From Bacillota bacterium (lineage in GTDB: Bacteria > Bacillota > Sulfobacillia > Sulfobacillales > Sulfobacillaceae), in NCBI GenBank assembly GCA_023511625.1, contig JAIMBD010000019.1, positions 1 to 42,562 of the forward strand: DNA of 42,562 nt, read 5' to 3'. Shown in pieces: positions 26,065 to 35,100 of this stretch (positions are counted from its first letter, which is position 1; each line of letters opens with the position of its first letter). Made by a program: the position numbers and the translations under genes. The notes beneath the pieces are model-generated. The model saw nothing but the letters and a program-made list of their open reading frames with translations, was not told where the DNA came from and did not search any database.

Positions 26065-26108
26065 CTTGTCCGACGGCCCGGATGCCGCCGTCGGCTCAAG
26101 ACTTTTTT
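26065..26108 (+). terminator. Intrinsic terminator in the amidohydrolase leader
   Basis: CTTG (26065-26068) and CCGACGGC (26070-26077) pair with GCCGTCGG (26087-26094) and CAAG (26097-26100), followed by AC and six T residues (26103-26108). It is the best Rho-independent terminator in the window. It stands 235 bp past the glycosyltransferase operon and 118 bp before the amidohydrolase start. Confidence 0.8.
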
Positions 26109-26226
26109 CGCGGCGGGGCGAGGCGTACAGTGGAAAGTGGAACGCGCACGAAGATTCTGGGGTTTTCCGGCCGGCGCGGCCCTTCGGGGATCGGCCTGCC
26201 GGTGGACCAAGAAAGGGGTGCATGCC

Positions 26227-27135
26227 GTGGTCATCGACGTCCACGCCCACTACTACCCGCGCCCGTACCTCGACCGCCTGGGACGGCCGGACCTTCCGCC
26301 TCGTCAGTCGGCGACGTTGGGCGAGCAGGGGATCGAGGACCGGATTCGGCTGATGGATCGGGTCGGGGTCACCTGCCAGGTGCTCTCGGTCTCTCAGGCC
26401 CAGCCCTACCTGCCGAACCTCGCCCAGGCGGTCTCGGCGGCGGGGTTGGCCAACGACCTTTACATCGAGCTGGCCCGCCGCCACCGTGGGCGCTTTTACG
26501 TCTTCGCCGCCCTGCCGCTACCCCACGTGGAGGCGGCCTTGGGGGAGGTGGAGCGGGTGTTTCGCCACCGCGAGGTGGTAGGGGTGACGATCGGGTGCAG
26601 CGTCGCCGACCACCAGATCGACGACCCCCTGTTTGAGCCGCTCTGGCAGGCGTTGAACGCGCGCCGCACCACCGTCTTCCTTCACCCGGTGGGCCACGAA
26701 ACCTTACCGTGGCTCGCCCAGCACAACCTGGCTTGGCAGGTGGGGGCGCCGTTCGAGGACACCGTGGCGGCGATTCGCCTCGTGGCCTCGGGCATCGTCC
26801 GGCGCTATCCCGACATTCGCTTCATCGTGCCGCACCTCGGCGGGACCATCCCCTTCTTGTGGGAGCGCATCCTGCGCCAAGGCCAGGCGGCGGAGCTCGA
26901 AGCCGGATTAAAGCGCTTGTACTACGATACCGTCAGCGGCTCGCTGCGGGCGTCAAGCTTAGCCTTGGAGGTCTTGGGAGCGGAACGGCTGCTTTTCGGC
27001 ACCGACTACCCGTATTGCACCGAGGCTCTGTTCGCCTACCACTTGCAGTTTCTCGACCAACTGCCCCTCGACGCAGCCGCTCGCGCCGCCATCCGCGGCC
27101 GGACGGCCCAAGAACTTCTGGGCATTGGGGAGTAA
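26227..27135 (+). CDS. Amidohydrolase family 2 protein (ACMSD-like)
   Basis: The 302-residue protein is a metal-dependent amidohydrolase of the ACMSD / gamma-resorcylate decarboxylase group. The N-terminal HxH metal motif is His6-Ala-His8 in VIDVHAHYYP. A further metal His lies in TVFLHPVG, then IVPHLGGTIPF, and the catalytic Asp in LLFGTDYPY. GTG 26227 is chosen because the HxH motif must be near the N-terminus and GAAAGGGG stands about 9 bp upstream; a longer frame to 26053 runs through the leader terminator. Members decarboxylate or hydrolyse aromatic or muconate-type acids. An MFS transporter follows on the same strand, so import plus decarboxylation of an aromatic acid is a fair guess. 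Confidence 0.9.
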   Translation: MVIDVHAHYYPRPYLDRLGRPDLPPRQSATLGEQGIEDRIRLMDRVGVTCQVLSVSQAQPYLPNLAQAVSAAGLANDLYIELARRHRGRFYVFAALPLPHVEAALGEVERVFRHREVVGVTIGCSVADHQIDDPLFEPLWQALNARRTTVFLHPVGHETLPWLAQHNLAWQVGAPFEDTVAAIRLVASGIVRRYPDIRFIVPHLGGTIPFLWERILRQGQAAELEAGLKRLYYDTVSGSLRASSLALEVLGAERLLFGTDYPYCTEALFAYHLQFLDQLPLDAAARAAIRGRTAQELLGIGE

Positions 27136-27143
27136 GACCAAAC

Positions 27144-27172
27144 CCTCGGGCGAAGTCGGGCTTCGCCCGAGG
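27144..27172 (+). terminator. Terminator after the amidohydrolase gene
   Basis: A perfect 12-bp stem (CCTCGGGCGAAG, 27144-27155, with 27161-27172) has a 5-nt loop and is followed by AAAATCTTTTCTT. The flanking GACCAA (27136-27141) can extend the pairing with a downstream TTGGTC. It separates the amidohydrolase from the MFS gene. Confidence 0.7.
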
Positions 27173-27210
27173 AAAATCTTTTCTTGGTCCTAAGTCCAGA
27201 AAATTCCCAG

Positions 27211-27238
27211 TAGAACCGGTACACAAAACAGGTAAAAT
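27211..27238 (+). promoter_or_regulatory. Weak candidate promoter before the second MFS gene
   Basis: TAGAAC (27211-27216) and TAAAAT (27233-27238) are 16 bp apart, in a locally AT-richer stretch after the terminator. The -35 matches the consensus at only three positions. Confidence 0.3.
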
Positions 27239-27367
27239 CGAGAAAGAACGCGGAGTCGGATCCCCGGGGGTTGAGGGGTTCGCCGCGGCTAAGACGGACC
27301 GGCTGCCCTGACCCGGAGGCGGGACGGGGACGGTCGGGCAGGCAAGGGCCAAGAAAGGAAGTGGATC

Positions 27368-28603
27368 ATGGAGGACTCCCGCCAAGTGGCCTACGGGTGG
27401 ATGGTGACCATCCTTCTCGCCTTGATGTGGGGCGGCGTGGGGCTAAACCGCCTCGGCATCGCCTACCTTATGCCGAAAATCGTGCCCCAGTTTCATTTCG
27501 CGCTCTGGCAGGTGGGGATCATCATCTCCGGCCTGTCTATGACGTGGGCCATCTCCTCGTACGTGGGCGGGTATTTCGCCGACCGCGTCGGGCGCAAGAA
27601 GGTGATGGTGCCCGCGTTTCTCCTCACCTCGGTCTTCACCATGCTGACCGGATTGGCCGGCGGCTTCTGGTCGCTGTTGCTCATCCGCGAGCTGACCGGC
27701 CTCGGAGACGGTGTGGGCTGGCAGGCCGGGGAGTCGATCATCAGCGACAACCTGCCATACCGCTACTGGGGAATCGCCCAGACCATCTTCTCGGGGGGTT
27801 ACACCCTAGTCGGTGCCGGCGTGGGCGCGTTTGTGATGACCCGTCTTGCGGAGGCTTGGAGCTGGCAGGGCGCGTTCGTGGTGATCGGGATCTACGGGCT
27901 CGTGGTCGGCCTCATCCTTCTCTTCGTCCTCGATCCCAAGCGCGAGCGCGTGCGCCCCGAACAAATGACGGCTCGTGAACACCTTCAAGGCTATGTGGAG
28001 ATGTTCCGCCAGGGGAAGTTTTGGCTGGCCACGGCCATCCAGATGCTGGGGGTGGCGTGGCTGACGGGGTTCAGCGGATTTGCGGCCCTGTTTCTGACCA
28101 AGGTGCAGCACGTCTCCCTGGTGCAGGTGGGATCGCTCCTGTCGGTGTGGGGCCTCGTGGGATTCGGCGGCATGCTGCTCCTGGGCTGGGTGTCGGACCG
28201 CATCGGGCGGCGGCCGGTGCTGGCAGGGGCCGGGCTCATCAACGGCGTGCTCTTGTTGCTCCTAAGCCACACCGTGATGCCGCTCGGAGCGCTGTTTGTG
28301 CTCTTGGCCATCTCCGGCATCTGCGGCTACTCGGTCATCCCCATCTCGGCGGCCACCGTGCTGAACGAGCTCGTCAACCCGCGCGACAAGGCCAAGGCCA
28401 TGGGGGTGGCAAACGGCACCAGCGTCATCATCGGCACCTTCGTCTTTCCCATCGTCGAGGGGTTTGTGGCCAGTGCCGGAGGCCTTCCGAGCGCGATTGC
28501 GCTCGTGGGCGTCATCTTCCTCCTCATCTTCCCCCTGGCCCTGATCCTGGGCGAAAGCCGGCGTCAAGCCCCTTTGGCGACGGGAGCGGCAGTCAGCGAG
28601 TAA
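27368..28603 (+). CDS. MFS transporter, aromatic acid:H+ symporter type
   Basis: The 411-residue protein has twelve predicted membrane segments. The loop motif GGYFADRVGRKK follows segment two, with GWVSDRIGRRP as its repeat in the second half. A long basic central loop (about residues 188-220) separates the halves. The ATG has AAAGGAAG upstream. It resembles carboxylate and aromatic-acid symporters. It lies 232 bp after the amidohydrolase with a terminator between, so it may have its own promoter. It is not closely similar to the MFS protein at 3866-5155. Confidence 0.9.
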   Translation: MEDSRQVAYGWMVTILLALMWGGVGLNRLGIAYLMPKIVPQFHFALWQVGIIISGLSMTWAISSYVGGYFADRVGRKKVMVPAFLLTSVFTMLTGLAGGFWSLLLIRELTGLGDGVGWQAGESIISDNLPYRYWGIAQTIFSGGYTLVGAGVGAFVMTRLAEAWSWQGAFVVIGIYGLVVGLILLFVLDPKRERVRPEQMTAREHLQGYVEMFRQGKFWLATAIQMLGVAWLTGFSGFAALFLTKVQHVSLVQVGSLLSVWGLVGFGGMLLLGWVSDRIGRRPVLAGAGLINGVLLLLLSHTVMPLGALFVLLAISGICGYSVIPISAATVLNELVNPRDKAKAMGVANGTSVIIGTFVFPIVEGFVASAGGLPSAIALVGVIFLLIFPLALILGESRRQAPLATGAAVSE

Positions 28604-28621
28604 GGGGTGTGGGAAAGGACG

Positions 28622-28651
28622 GGGGGACCGGCCGGAGCGCGGCGGTCCCCC
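28622..28651. terminator. Hairpin between convergent genes
   Basis: GGGGGACCG (28622-28630) pairs with CGGTCCCCC (28643-28651). Neither side has a good T run, so its strength is uncertain. It sits between the MFS stop and the stop of the small convergent gene. Confidence 0.5.
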
Positions 28652-28667
28652 GCTGGTCCTGGTATGG

Positions 28668-28847
28668 TCAGCCGGCGTCGGAGACAGGCGTGCTGGCCAT
28701 CCAAGCCACGGCGGCCGCGCCGAGGGCAAAAAGCCCGGCCCCTTGGAACTCGGCCCGCAGCACGAGGTCGATGCCGCCTGCCATGCACTCGAGCGCCATA
28801 AGCCACACGATGCCCCGGCGCCACACGCGCTCCCACCGCTTGACCAC
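28668..28847 (-). CDS. Small two-helix membrane protein
   Basis: The 59-residue frame starts with GTG 28847 behind AAGGAGGAG at ideal spacing, which is the main reason to call it a gene. It begins with a basic stretch (KRWERVWRR). Two hydrophobic segments follow: IVWLMALECMAGGIDLVL, and a second one around GAGLFALGAAAVAWMAS. I recognise no family. It lies 32 bp downstream of the secreted fibronectin-III protein gene on the same strand and could be co-transcribed with it. Confidence 0.6.
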   Translation of the reverse strand: MVKRWERVWRRGIVWLMALECMAGGIDLVLRAEFQGAGLFALGAAAVAWMASTPVSDAG

Positions 28848-28879
28848 CTGTCTCCTCCTTCCCTTTCTTTCCCTTCCCG

Positions 28880-30025
28880 TCACAACGTGGCCCCGAGGTT
28901 CACCGGGGCGGCCACTCCGGCGCTGTCTTGCGCCACAGGGCTGCCGTTTGACGTCACTGCGATCTGGTCTTCGGCCGACACGGCGCTTTCGGCCGGCAGC
29001 GACACCGTAAGGACAAGCGCGTTGCCGCTCGTCGACACCCCAGTCACGGGCAAGGCCAAGTTGCCTTGGCTTTGGTCGGTCACGGTCAGGGCGCTGAGGT
29101 TCTCAAAGGAAACGCTCTCTCCGCCCATGACGGCAAACGGTATCGTCAGCACGGCACTGCCGGCTTCGCCGTCCGACGGCAAGCTAAGGGCGCTGACCGC
29201 TGCCGGGCCCGCCACCGGGCCGAAGTCGACCGCCACTTGGGCCGGGGCCAAGGTCTGCCCTGAGCTGGAAACGGCCTCTACTGCGAACTGATACGCCGTC
29301 CCCGGCACAAGGTTACTCACCGTGACCGAAGTGGTGGCAGCCGGGACGGTCTCGATGGGAGCGAGGGCCGCCGCGTGGCCTTGCGCCTCCAAGATGGTGT
29401 AGCCGGTCGGGCTTAGGGTTGCCGGGGCCGACCAGGTGAGGGTGACGCCGCTCGGGCTTTCGCTGGCGGTGAGGTTTTGCGGTGCGGTGGCCGAGTTCTC
29501 GAGGCTTTGGCCGAAGAGGCGGGCCACCGCCGCGCCGATCTGGGCCTCGATGGCCCTGGCCGCCGTCTGGCTCAAGCGGCCGGATGACCGCGCCTGTTGC
29601 ACGGGTTTTTCGAGGGTGGCGACCACTGCCTGCGCGACCGCAGCCAGCGAGCGGTTTTGGGCTTGGGCCACGTCGGAAAGCGTCATCCCTTGAGCAAGGT
29701 CAGAACGCAGCGCACTGTCCGAAATCCCCAAGGCTTGCGCCACGGCAGACCAAAGCCGGTTCGGGTTTCCGTTCGCCCAAGGCCCAAGGTGCGGCGTGGC
29801 CGGCGGCCAACCCCAGGGCGCAGGACCGCCCCGCAGGGGCACCGGAGGGCCCGTATGTCCGCGCGCCGGCCCGGCCAGCCGTCCGCGGTGGCCGGGAGCG
29901 GGGCTGCCCGCCGAGCCGTGGGCGGCGTGGGCTGGCGGGGCCCACGTGAACCCGACCAGGCCCAAGCCCATCGGGGCCAAGAGGGTGACGGCGGCACCGA
30001 GCCGCACCAACCGGGAAGACCGCAT
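28880..30025 (-). CDS. Secreted fibronectin type III protein
   Basis: The 381-residue protein has a signal peptide (about residues 1-34, ending AHA). A Gly/Pro-rich linker follows (35-85), then a helical region (about 88-175) with TLSDVAQAQNRSLAAVAQAV. Next is a fibronectin type III domain (about 183-265: PQNLTASESPSGVTLTWSAP, then NLVPGTAYQFAVEAV). A C-terminal Ig-like beta domain completes it (about 275-381). GGGAGGAG precedes the ATG. No catalytic motif is visible. An extracellular adhesive or structural role is inference. It is divergent from the phosphoesterase gene across 211 bp. Confidence 0.82.
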   Translation of the reverse strand: MRSSRLVRLGAAVTLLAPMGLGLVGFTWAPPAHAAHGSAGSPAPGHRGRLAGPARGHTGPPVPLRGGPAPWGWPPATPHLGPWANGNPNRLWSAVAQALGISDSALRSDLAQGMTLSDVAQAQNRSLAAVAQAVVATLEKPVQQARSSGRLSQTAARAIEAQIGAAVARLFGQSLENSATAPQNLTASESPSGVTLTWSAPATLSPTGYTILEAQGHAAALAPIETVPAATTSVTVSNLVPGTAYQFAVEAVSSSGQTLAPAQVAVDFGPVAGPAAVSALSLPSDGEAGSAVLTIPFAVMGGESVSFENLSALTVTDQSQGNLALPVTGVSTSGNALVLTVSLPAESAVSAEDQIAVTSNGSPVAQDSAGVAAPVNLGATL

Positions 30026-30236
30026 CGAGAATCTCCTCCCTTAGCGGTGGTAGATGGGGACTTGAGGCCAGGGGCGCCTCCCTTGGCCCCGAGGTTATCG
30101 AGACGCTGTTTCGAACCGGTTGCGGCCCGCTCAAGGAAGGCTTACGGCTGGCTGAGGCGGGGCTGAACTTTGAGGGCGAGGACAGACGCCAGAAGGCCGG
30201 CGGCCCATATCCTGAAACGAGAGGGGGGAGGGTTCG

Positions 30237-31292
30237 GTGTCGGCCATCGACGCCATCGACCACTTCGTGGTGCTGACCCACGAAAACCACACCTTTGACC
30301 AGTATTTCGGAACCTTTCCGGGCGCGGACGGCATCCCGCCGAGGGTGGCTCTTCCCGACCGCGCAGGGCACCTCGTGCGCCCTTGGCCCATCCGTTCTCC
30401 CTGGTTTAACCTCCTGCACGACCCCGACCACTCGTGGAACGCCATCCACGCCGCATGGAACCAAGGCGCCATGGATGGGTTTGCCCGCGTCAACGGCCGC
30501 GAGGCACTTGGCTACTATCCGGAGGCGATGGTCTTGGGCTACTGGGCCTTGGCCCGCCGCGGGGTGCTGCTCGACCGCTACTTCTGCGCCGTGCTCGGCC
30601 CCACCATGCCGAACCGTCTCTTTCTCGTTTCGGGCACCTCGGCTGGCGTGCGCGACGACCCGCCGCTTTTGCCGAACGGGCGGCGGTGGCGCTTTCATCA
30701 GGCCACGTTGTTCGACCAGTTGGAGGCGGCGGGGGTTTCCTGGGCCTACTACGTGCGCGACTGGCGCCCCGGGCTTTACGAGTGGGCCAAAAGCCTCATC
30801 ATGTGTCCCCTTTTGTGGTTTCCTCGCTTCTGGGACCGGCCTGCCCTGCGCCGCCGCATCCGCCCGGCTGCGGCATTCTTTGCCGATCTCCGCCGCGGAC
30901 GCCTGCCCCAGGTGGCCTATCTCGCTCCCGGCTGGTGGGACTCGGAGCACCCGGGGGCCTTTTTGGGCCCCGGGTTTCGGGCCGTCTCCCAGGTGGTAGC
31001 CGCGCTCGAACAAAGCCGGTATTGGTCGCGCACCCTCGTGGTGCTGAACTTCGACGAGGGGGGCGGGTTTTACGACCACGTCCCGCCGCCGGTGGTGGAC
31101 GCGTATGGGCTCGGGATGCGGGTGCCGGCCATCGTCCTCTCGCCGCGCTTAAGCCATCCGGGACGGGTGGACCACACGGTGCTCGAGCACACCTCGGTGT
31201 TAAAGACCATCCAACGGCGGTTTGGCCTGCCGCCGCTTACGGTGCGCAACCGCGAGGCAGCCACCTTGGAAGCGGTCCTCGAGGGGGGTTAG
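30237..31292 (+). CDS. Phospholipase C / acid phosphatase family phosphoesterase
   Basis: The 351-residue protein belongs to the phosphoesterase family (AcpA and bacterial phospholipase C). The N-terminus carries [20 protein letters not shown], the ENxxFD metal motif. Later [17 protein letters not shown] matches the family's PN-R segment, and [15 protein letters not shown] supplies the C-terminal Asp and His metal ligands. GTG 30237 follows GGGGGGAGGG. There is no signal peptide, which is unusual because most relatives are exported. A cytoplasmic role or loss of the leader are both possible. Its stop overlaps that of the convergent gene in TTAG. Confidence 0.88.
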   Translation: MSAIDAIDHFVVLTHENHTFDQYFGTFPGADGIPPRVALPDRAGHLVRPWPIRSPWFNLLHDPDHSWNAIHAAWNQGAMDGFARVNGREALGYYPEAMVLGYWALARRGVLLDRYFCAVLGPTMPNRLFLVSGTSAGVRDDPPLLPNGRRWRFHQATLFDQLEAAGVSWAYYVRDWRPGLYEWAKSLIMCPLLWFPRFWDRPALRRRIRPAAAFFADLRRGRLPQVAYLAPGWWDSEHPGAFLGPGFRAVSQVVAALEQSRYWSRTLVVLNFDEGGGFYDHVPPPVVDAYGLGMRVPAIVLSPRLSHPGRVDHTVLEHTSVLKTIQRRFGLPPLTVRNREAATLEAVLEGG

Positions 31293-31984
31293 GCGCTGGC
31301 CGGCGGCGGGGGAAAACCGAGACGGTGCAGGCGCTCGAGGGACTGGTTGGCCTTTTGCCGGGCCGGGCGAAGGTTGGGGCTCAAGGTCTGGGCCAAGTCG
31401 GCCAGGGCCCGCCACACGGCCGCCGCCTGGTCGGGGTCGAGGGGGTGCAGGGCGCCGCCCTCGTCTTGCCAGAGGAGCCAAAGCCGCCCGCGCAACACCG
31501 CTGCCCACCCCGCCACCCATTCGCCCGCCGCGCCCACGGCCTTGGCCGGTATGGTGATGGCCACCGTCACCGCCGCCGGTTCGCCGGCGCACGTGGCCAC
31601 CGGCGCCCCCTCGGGATCGGTGGCGACGCTCCATGCCGCCATCTGGTCGAGGGCGTCGAACGCCCCGGCCGCGTACAAGGTGTCAAACGCCTCCTCCGCC
31701 TCCAAAAGCGGCGTGGCAACGAGGTGGTCCCAGAGCTCGCGCAGTTCGGCAAGGTCCAAAAGGCGCGGTGCGGCATGCGGTTGGCCGGCAGGCTTGATGG
31801 CCACCCGGGGCCGCGGTTGGGAGGGCAGGCGCACCACCCAGGCCTCCATGAATAGCGCCCCTGCCCCGAACGGAATTCGGCAGCGGGCGAGGATGGGACA
31901 GGTCTCTCCCTCCAAGAAGAGGTGATGTTCGTGGACTTCGGGCTTTAACCGAAGGCGTGGCCGCGGTCTTCCTGGTCCAAACAC
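31289..31984 (-). CDS. Hypothetical protein
   Basis: The 231-residue frame begins with GTG 31984 behind a weak GAGGCGA site, so the start is uncertain. The protein has no signal or membrane segment. It alternates beta-like stretches ([20 protein letters not shown]) with helical ones ([12 protein letters not shown], and [16 protein letters not shown] near the C-terminus). No family is recognised. Codon pattern and length support a real gene. Its end overlaps the phosphoesterase gene by 4 bp. Confidence 0.6.
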   Translation of the reverse strand: MFGPGRPRPRLRLKPEVHEHHLFLEGETCPILARCRIPFGAGALFMEAWVVRLPSQPRPRVAIKPAGQPHAAPRLLDLAELRELWDHLVATPLLEAEEAFDTLYAAGAFDALDQMAAWSVATDPEGAPVATCAGEPAAVTVAITIPAKAVGAAGEWVAGWAAVLRGRLWLLWQDEGGALHPLDPDQAAAVWRALADLAQTLSPNLRPARQKANQSLERLHRLGFPPPPASA

Positions 31985-32091
31985 CGAAATGAGTCGCCTC
32001 GCTTTGGCGTTTTCGCCGAAGTTCGACGCCCCCGCCGCGCTCTCCTGTCGGGGCGGGGGCGGGAGTTGCTGGCAGGATTGGCAAAGAAAAG

Positions 32092-32113
32092 GGGGCCGGA
32101 TGTTTCCGGCCCC
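32092..32113 (-). terminator. Terminator of the GH18/CWB2 gene
   Basis: GGGGCCGGA (32092-32100) pairs with TCCGGCCCC (32105-32113). On the minus strand it is followed by CTTTTCTTTGCC. It lies 24 bp after the stop codon of the large gene. Confidence 0.75.
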
Positions 32114-32137
32114 TTCCGAGGCTTTGCCGATTTCGGG

Positions 32138-35100
32138 TTAGGGGAGGAGCGACGCGAGGGCCGCGGCGATGCCCGGGGAGACCGCCGCCGGCCCGCCGGC
32201 CACGATGGGGTTGCCGATATTCGCGGCGTGCGCAGCGAGGAAGGCCGACTGGGCGGCCGGGAGGGTCGACGCCGAGCCCGGCACCAAGAGGATGGCAGTG
32301 CCGAGGGCCGCTGCTGCGGGTCCGGCCGTCAGCGCGTCGGGGAAGTTCTCGCCGGTGGCCACCATCAGGTGCGTAAAGTCGAGCCGGCTGGCAAAGGCGT
32401 TTAAGACGGCGAGGTTGGTGCCGTAAAAGTCGGTCCCCCCACTTAGGCGCTCGACCGTCACCCCCATGCCTGAAAGCGCCGTGGCGACGCTCTGGGGGAT
32501 GGAGTTCACCGATCCGATGAGGTAGATGGTGTGGATGTTCAGCGCTGTGATGGCGGCGGTGGTGGCCGGAGAGAGCGTGCCGGGTCCGGCCGCCGAGCCC
32601 GCGAGCAAAAGCGGCCAGTGGTTCTCCGCCGCGATGGGAGCGATGGTGAGGCTATCCGGGTAGCTTTGGCCGGAGGCCATCACGGCCACCCCGCTGGGAT
32701 CCCCGAGCGCCTCGGCGATGGCGGCTGCCGTGCCGAAACGGTCTTGGCCGGCGTAGCGCGTGACCTGGATCCCGGCCGCCTCGAGCGCCTGGGCCACGTT
32801 GTCGGAGATGGCGTCCGGCCCGCCGAGGAGGATGGCGCGCTTGGCCCCGAGCCGCTCAATCTCCGCCAACGTAGAGGGGGTGAGGACATTGGGGTCCGTC
32901 AACAGGATGGGGGCGTTTTGGGCAAAGGCCAGGGGGGCGCCGGCCAAGGCGTCGGGGTAGTTATCGGCCGTGGCCAGGACCACCGTTTGGGATTGGCCCA
33001 CCCACAGGTTTGACAAAAGCTCGGCGGTGCCGAAGCGGTCTTGGCCGCCAAGCCGCGCGACGGAAGGGGCGGCCACCGTCACGGTGGTCGTAGCCACCGT
33101 CTCCCCGGCCGGGTCGGTGACGGTGGCGGTCGCGCCGCCTGTCGCCGTGGGCGTGACGGTGAAGGCGGCGACGCCGTTGCCGTCGGTGGTGGCGGTCTCG
33201 CCCAGGAAGGAGACGGTGAGGTTGGCGATGGGAAAGCCGTGCCCTTGGGTGACGGTGAAGCGGACGGTCTCTGTCACCCCTTGATACAAGGTGGCGGGAT
33301 CGGCCGTGACGGTGACCTCGCCGTTGGCGGCAAGGTGGACCCCCTCGGCCAGGGTGGAAAAGTAGTTGGGGTCGGCTTCGCCCATCGACCAGAGCGCGAT
33401 GCCAGACAGTCCCGACGACTGGATCTGCTGCGCGTGCGCCAGGTTGCCGCGGGCGTCCTCATACCAGGTCACGGCCGGGATGCCGCCGCTGGAAAAGGCA
33501 TCGGTGTTGCTGGCGATCCATTGCAACTTGCTCTGCGTGTTCGGCCCGTACACCCCGGCCGGGTCGCCCTGGACCCCCCAGTCGATCTGAAACGCATAGA
33601 CCGCCTGGACCGTGGAAGGGCCGTAGTCCCCGTCGAGCGTCAGGGGGAAGTTGGACGGCAAGGAGCCGGCGGTCGAGCTCGCTCGGTACTGGCTGGGATT
33701 GGCCAAGAGCGTGTTGAGGGCGTACTGCAAGGCCACCACGCCGGTACCGGTGGAGCCCGACTGTAGGGTGGCTTGGGGCACCGTAAACGGCACCGTGTAC
33801 TGGGCTTCGGTCTCCCCGTAGGTGGGGTTGTACTGGGGCGACACCCCTTGTTGCGCGAGGGTTTGGGTGATGGCAGGCACGGTGGTGCTGGGCAGCGAGC
33901 CGTACCCGCTTACCCCCTCCCAGGCCTTGGCGTAGCCGGGGACGCCAAAGAAGACGTGGTCGGGATTGGCCACGGGACCGGATCCGTTGACGCCGTGCAG
34001 GATGTAGTCGATGATGGCCGAGTCCTTCACCAAGGACGACAGCGGTCCGGGGTCCCAGGACATGGGGTAGGCCATCACCACGAGGTAGCCGACTTGGGAC
34101 AGGAAGTGGTAGTCGTACTCGGTGTCGACGTAGGCCGGCTCGGGGTTGCCGTGGGAGTCCGTGTACGCCGCCCAGTCGGGATAGACGTCGATGGCCAGCA
34201 TGCGGTTGGGCCCCAAAGCCGCCTTGAGCTTTTGGGCGAAGGCGTCGAGGTATCCCGCGGATTGGCTCGGCAGCCCTTCAAAGTCGATGTTGACGCCGTT
34301 TAAGTGGTACTGGTTGACGTCGGCCAGGATCCCCTGCACGATGGTCTCCTGCCCCTGGGGGGTCGCGAGTGGGCCCAACGATCCGTCGAAGCTGCGCCCG
34401 AACATCGGTACCACCTTGAGGCCATGGGCCTGCATCTCGGCTACGAGGGGCGTAATGTCCTGGGTCGGGCCGCCCACCGTCCCGTCGCCGTTGACCCAAA
34501 ACCAATGGGGGGAGATGATGTTGAGCGCTTGGCCCATGGTCGACTGGTACTGGAGGTACTGATTTAAGTCCCCCGTCGGATACCAGTAGACGAAGTCGTT
34601 AAGCCCGTAGGGGTGATACGGGCCGACGACGGCAAGCGCCACCGAAGCCGGAGCATTATTGGGGAGCGGCGGCAGGGGATTTGGCACCACGGCGTCGCCG
34701 AAGCCGTAAAGATACCCCTGCGCGGTCAGGATGTAGTAGCCCTGGCCGTCGGGCGCCGGGGCGATAGCGGCGGGCTGAAGGCTTGCCGCCGACACCGCTG
34801 CGGTAAGGTTGCCGAAGGTGGGAGCACCGTCGAGCCCCACCACGCTGCCGTCGGCGTTCAAGACCCAAAGTCCCCCTTGGGGATCGGCGGCGAGCGCCAC
34901 CGGGTTCGGGCCGGCTTCTCCGCCCCCTTCGGCACTGCCAAAGCCCACCACGGTGCCGTTTTGCTCGAGCACCCAGTAGCCTTGGCCGTTTGGCGCGGCG
35001 GCGATGGCCACGGCCGGCCCCGGGGCATTGCCGAGGGCGGGGGCTTGTCCCACCGGCGTCACGGTGCCGTTCTGGCTCAAGATCCAGCCGCCTTGGCCGT

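Larger units (their letters stand above)
25831..26226. other. Long leader upstream of the amidohydrolase gene
   Basis: About 400 bp without a supported gene. It contains a nested stem (26006-26051) and an intrinsic terminator (26065-26108), then 118 bp to the next start. The whole could be the 3' end of the glycosyltransferase operon or a regulatory leader of the amidohydrolase gene. I compared it by eye with T-box, SAM-I, cobalamin, THF, glycine, ZTP and guanidine leaders and found no convincing match. Confidence 0.5.

Noticed and set aside
25831-26110. Known riboswitch or T-box in the amidohydrolase leader
   Set aside because: AGGGGCTACCGTG loosely recalls the T-box core, but the TGGN bulge and stem I are not found. 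SAM-I, cobalamin, THF, glycine, ZTP and guanidine consensus elements were not seen either.
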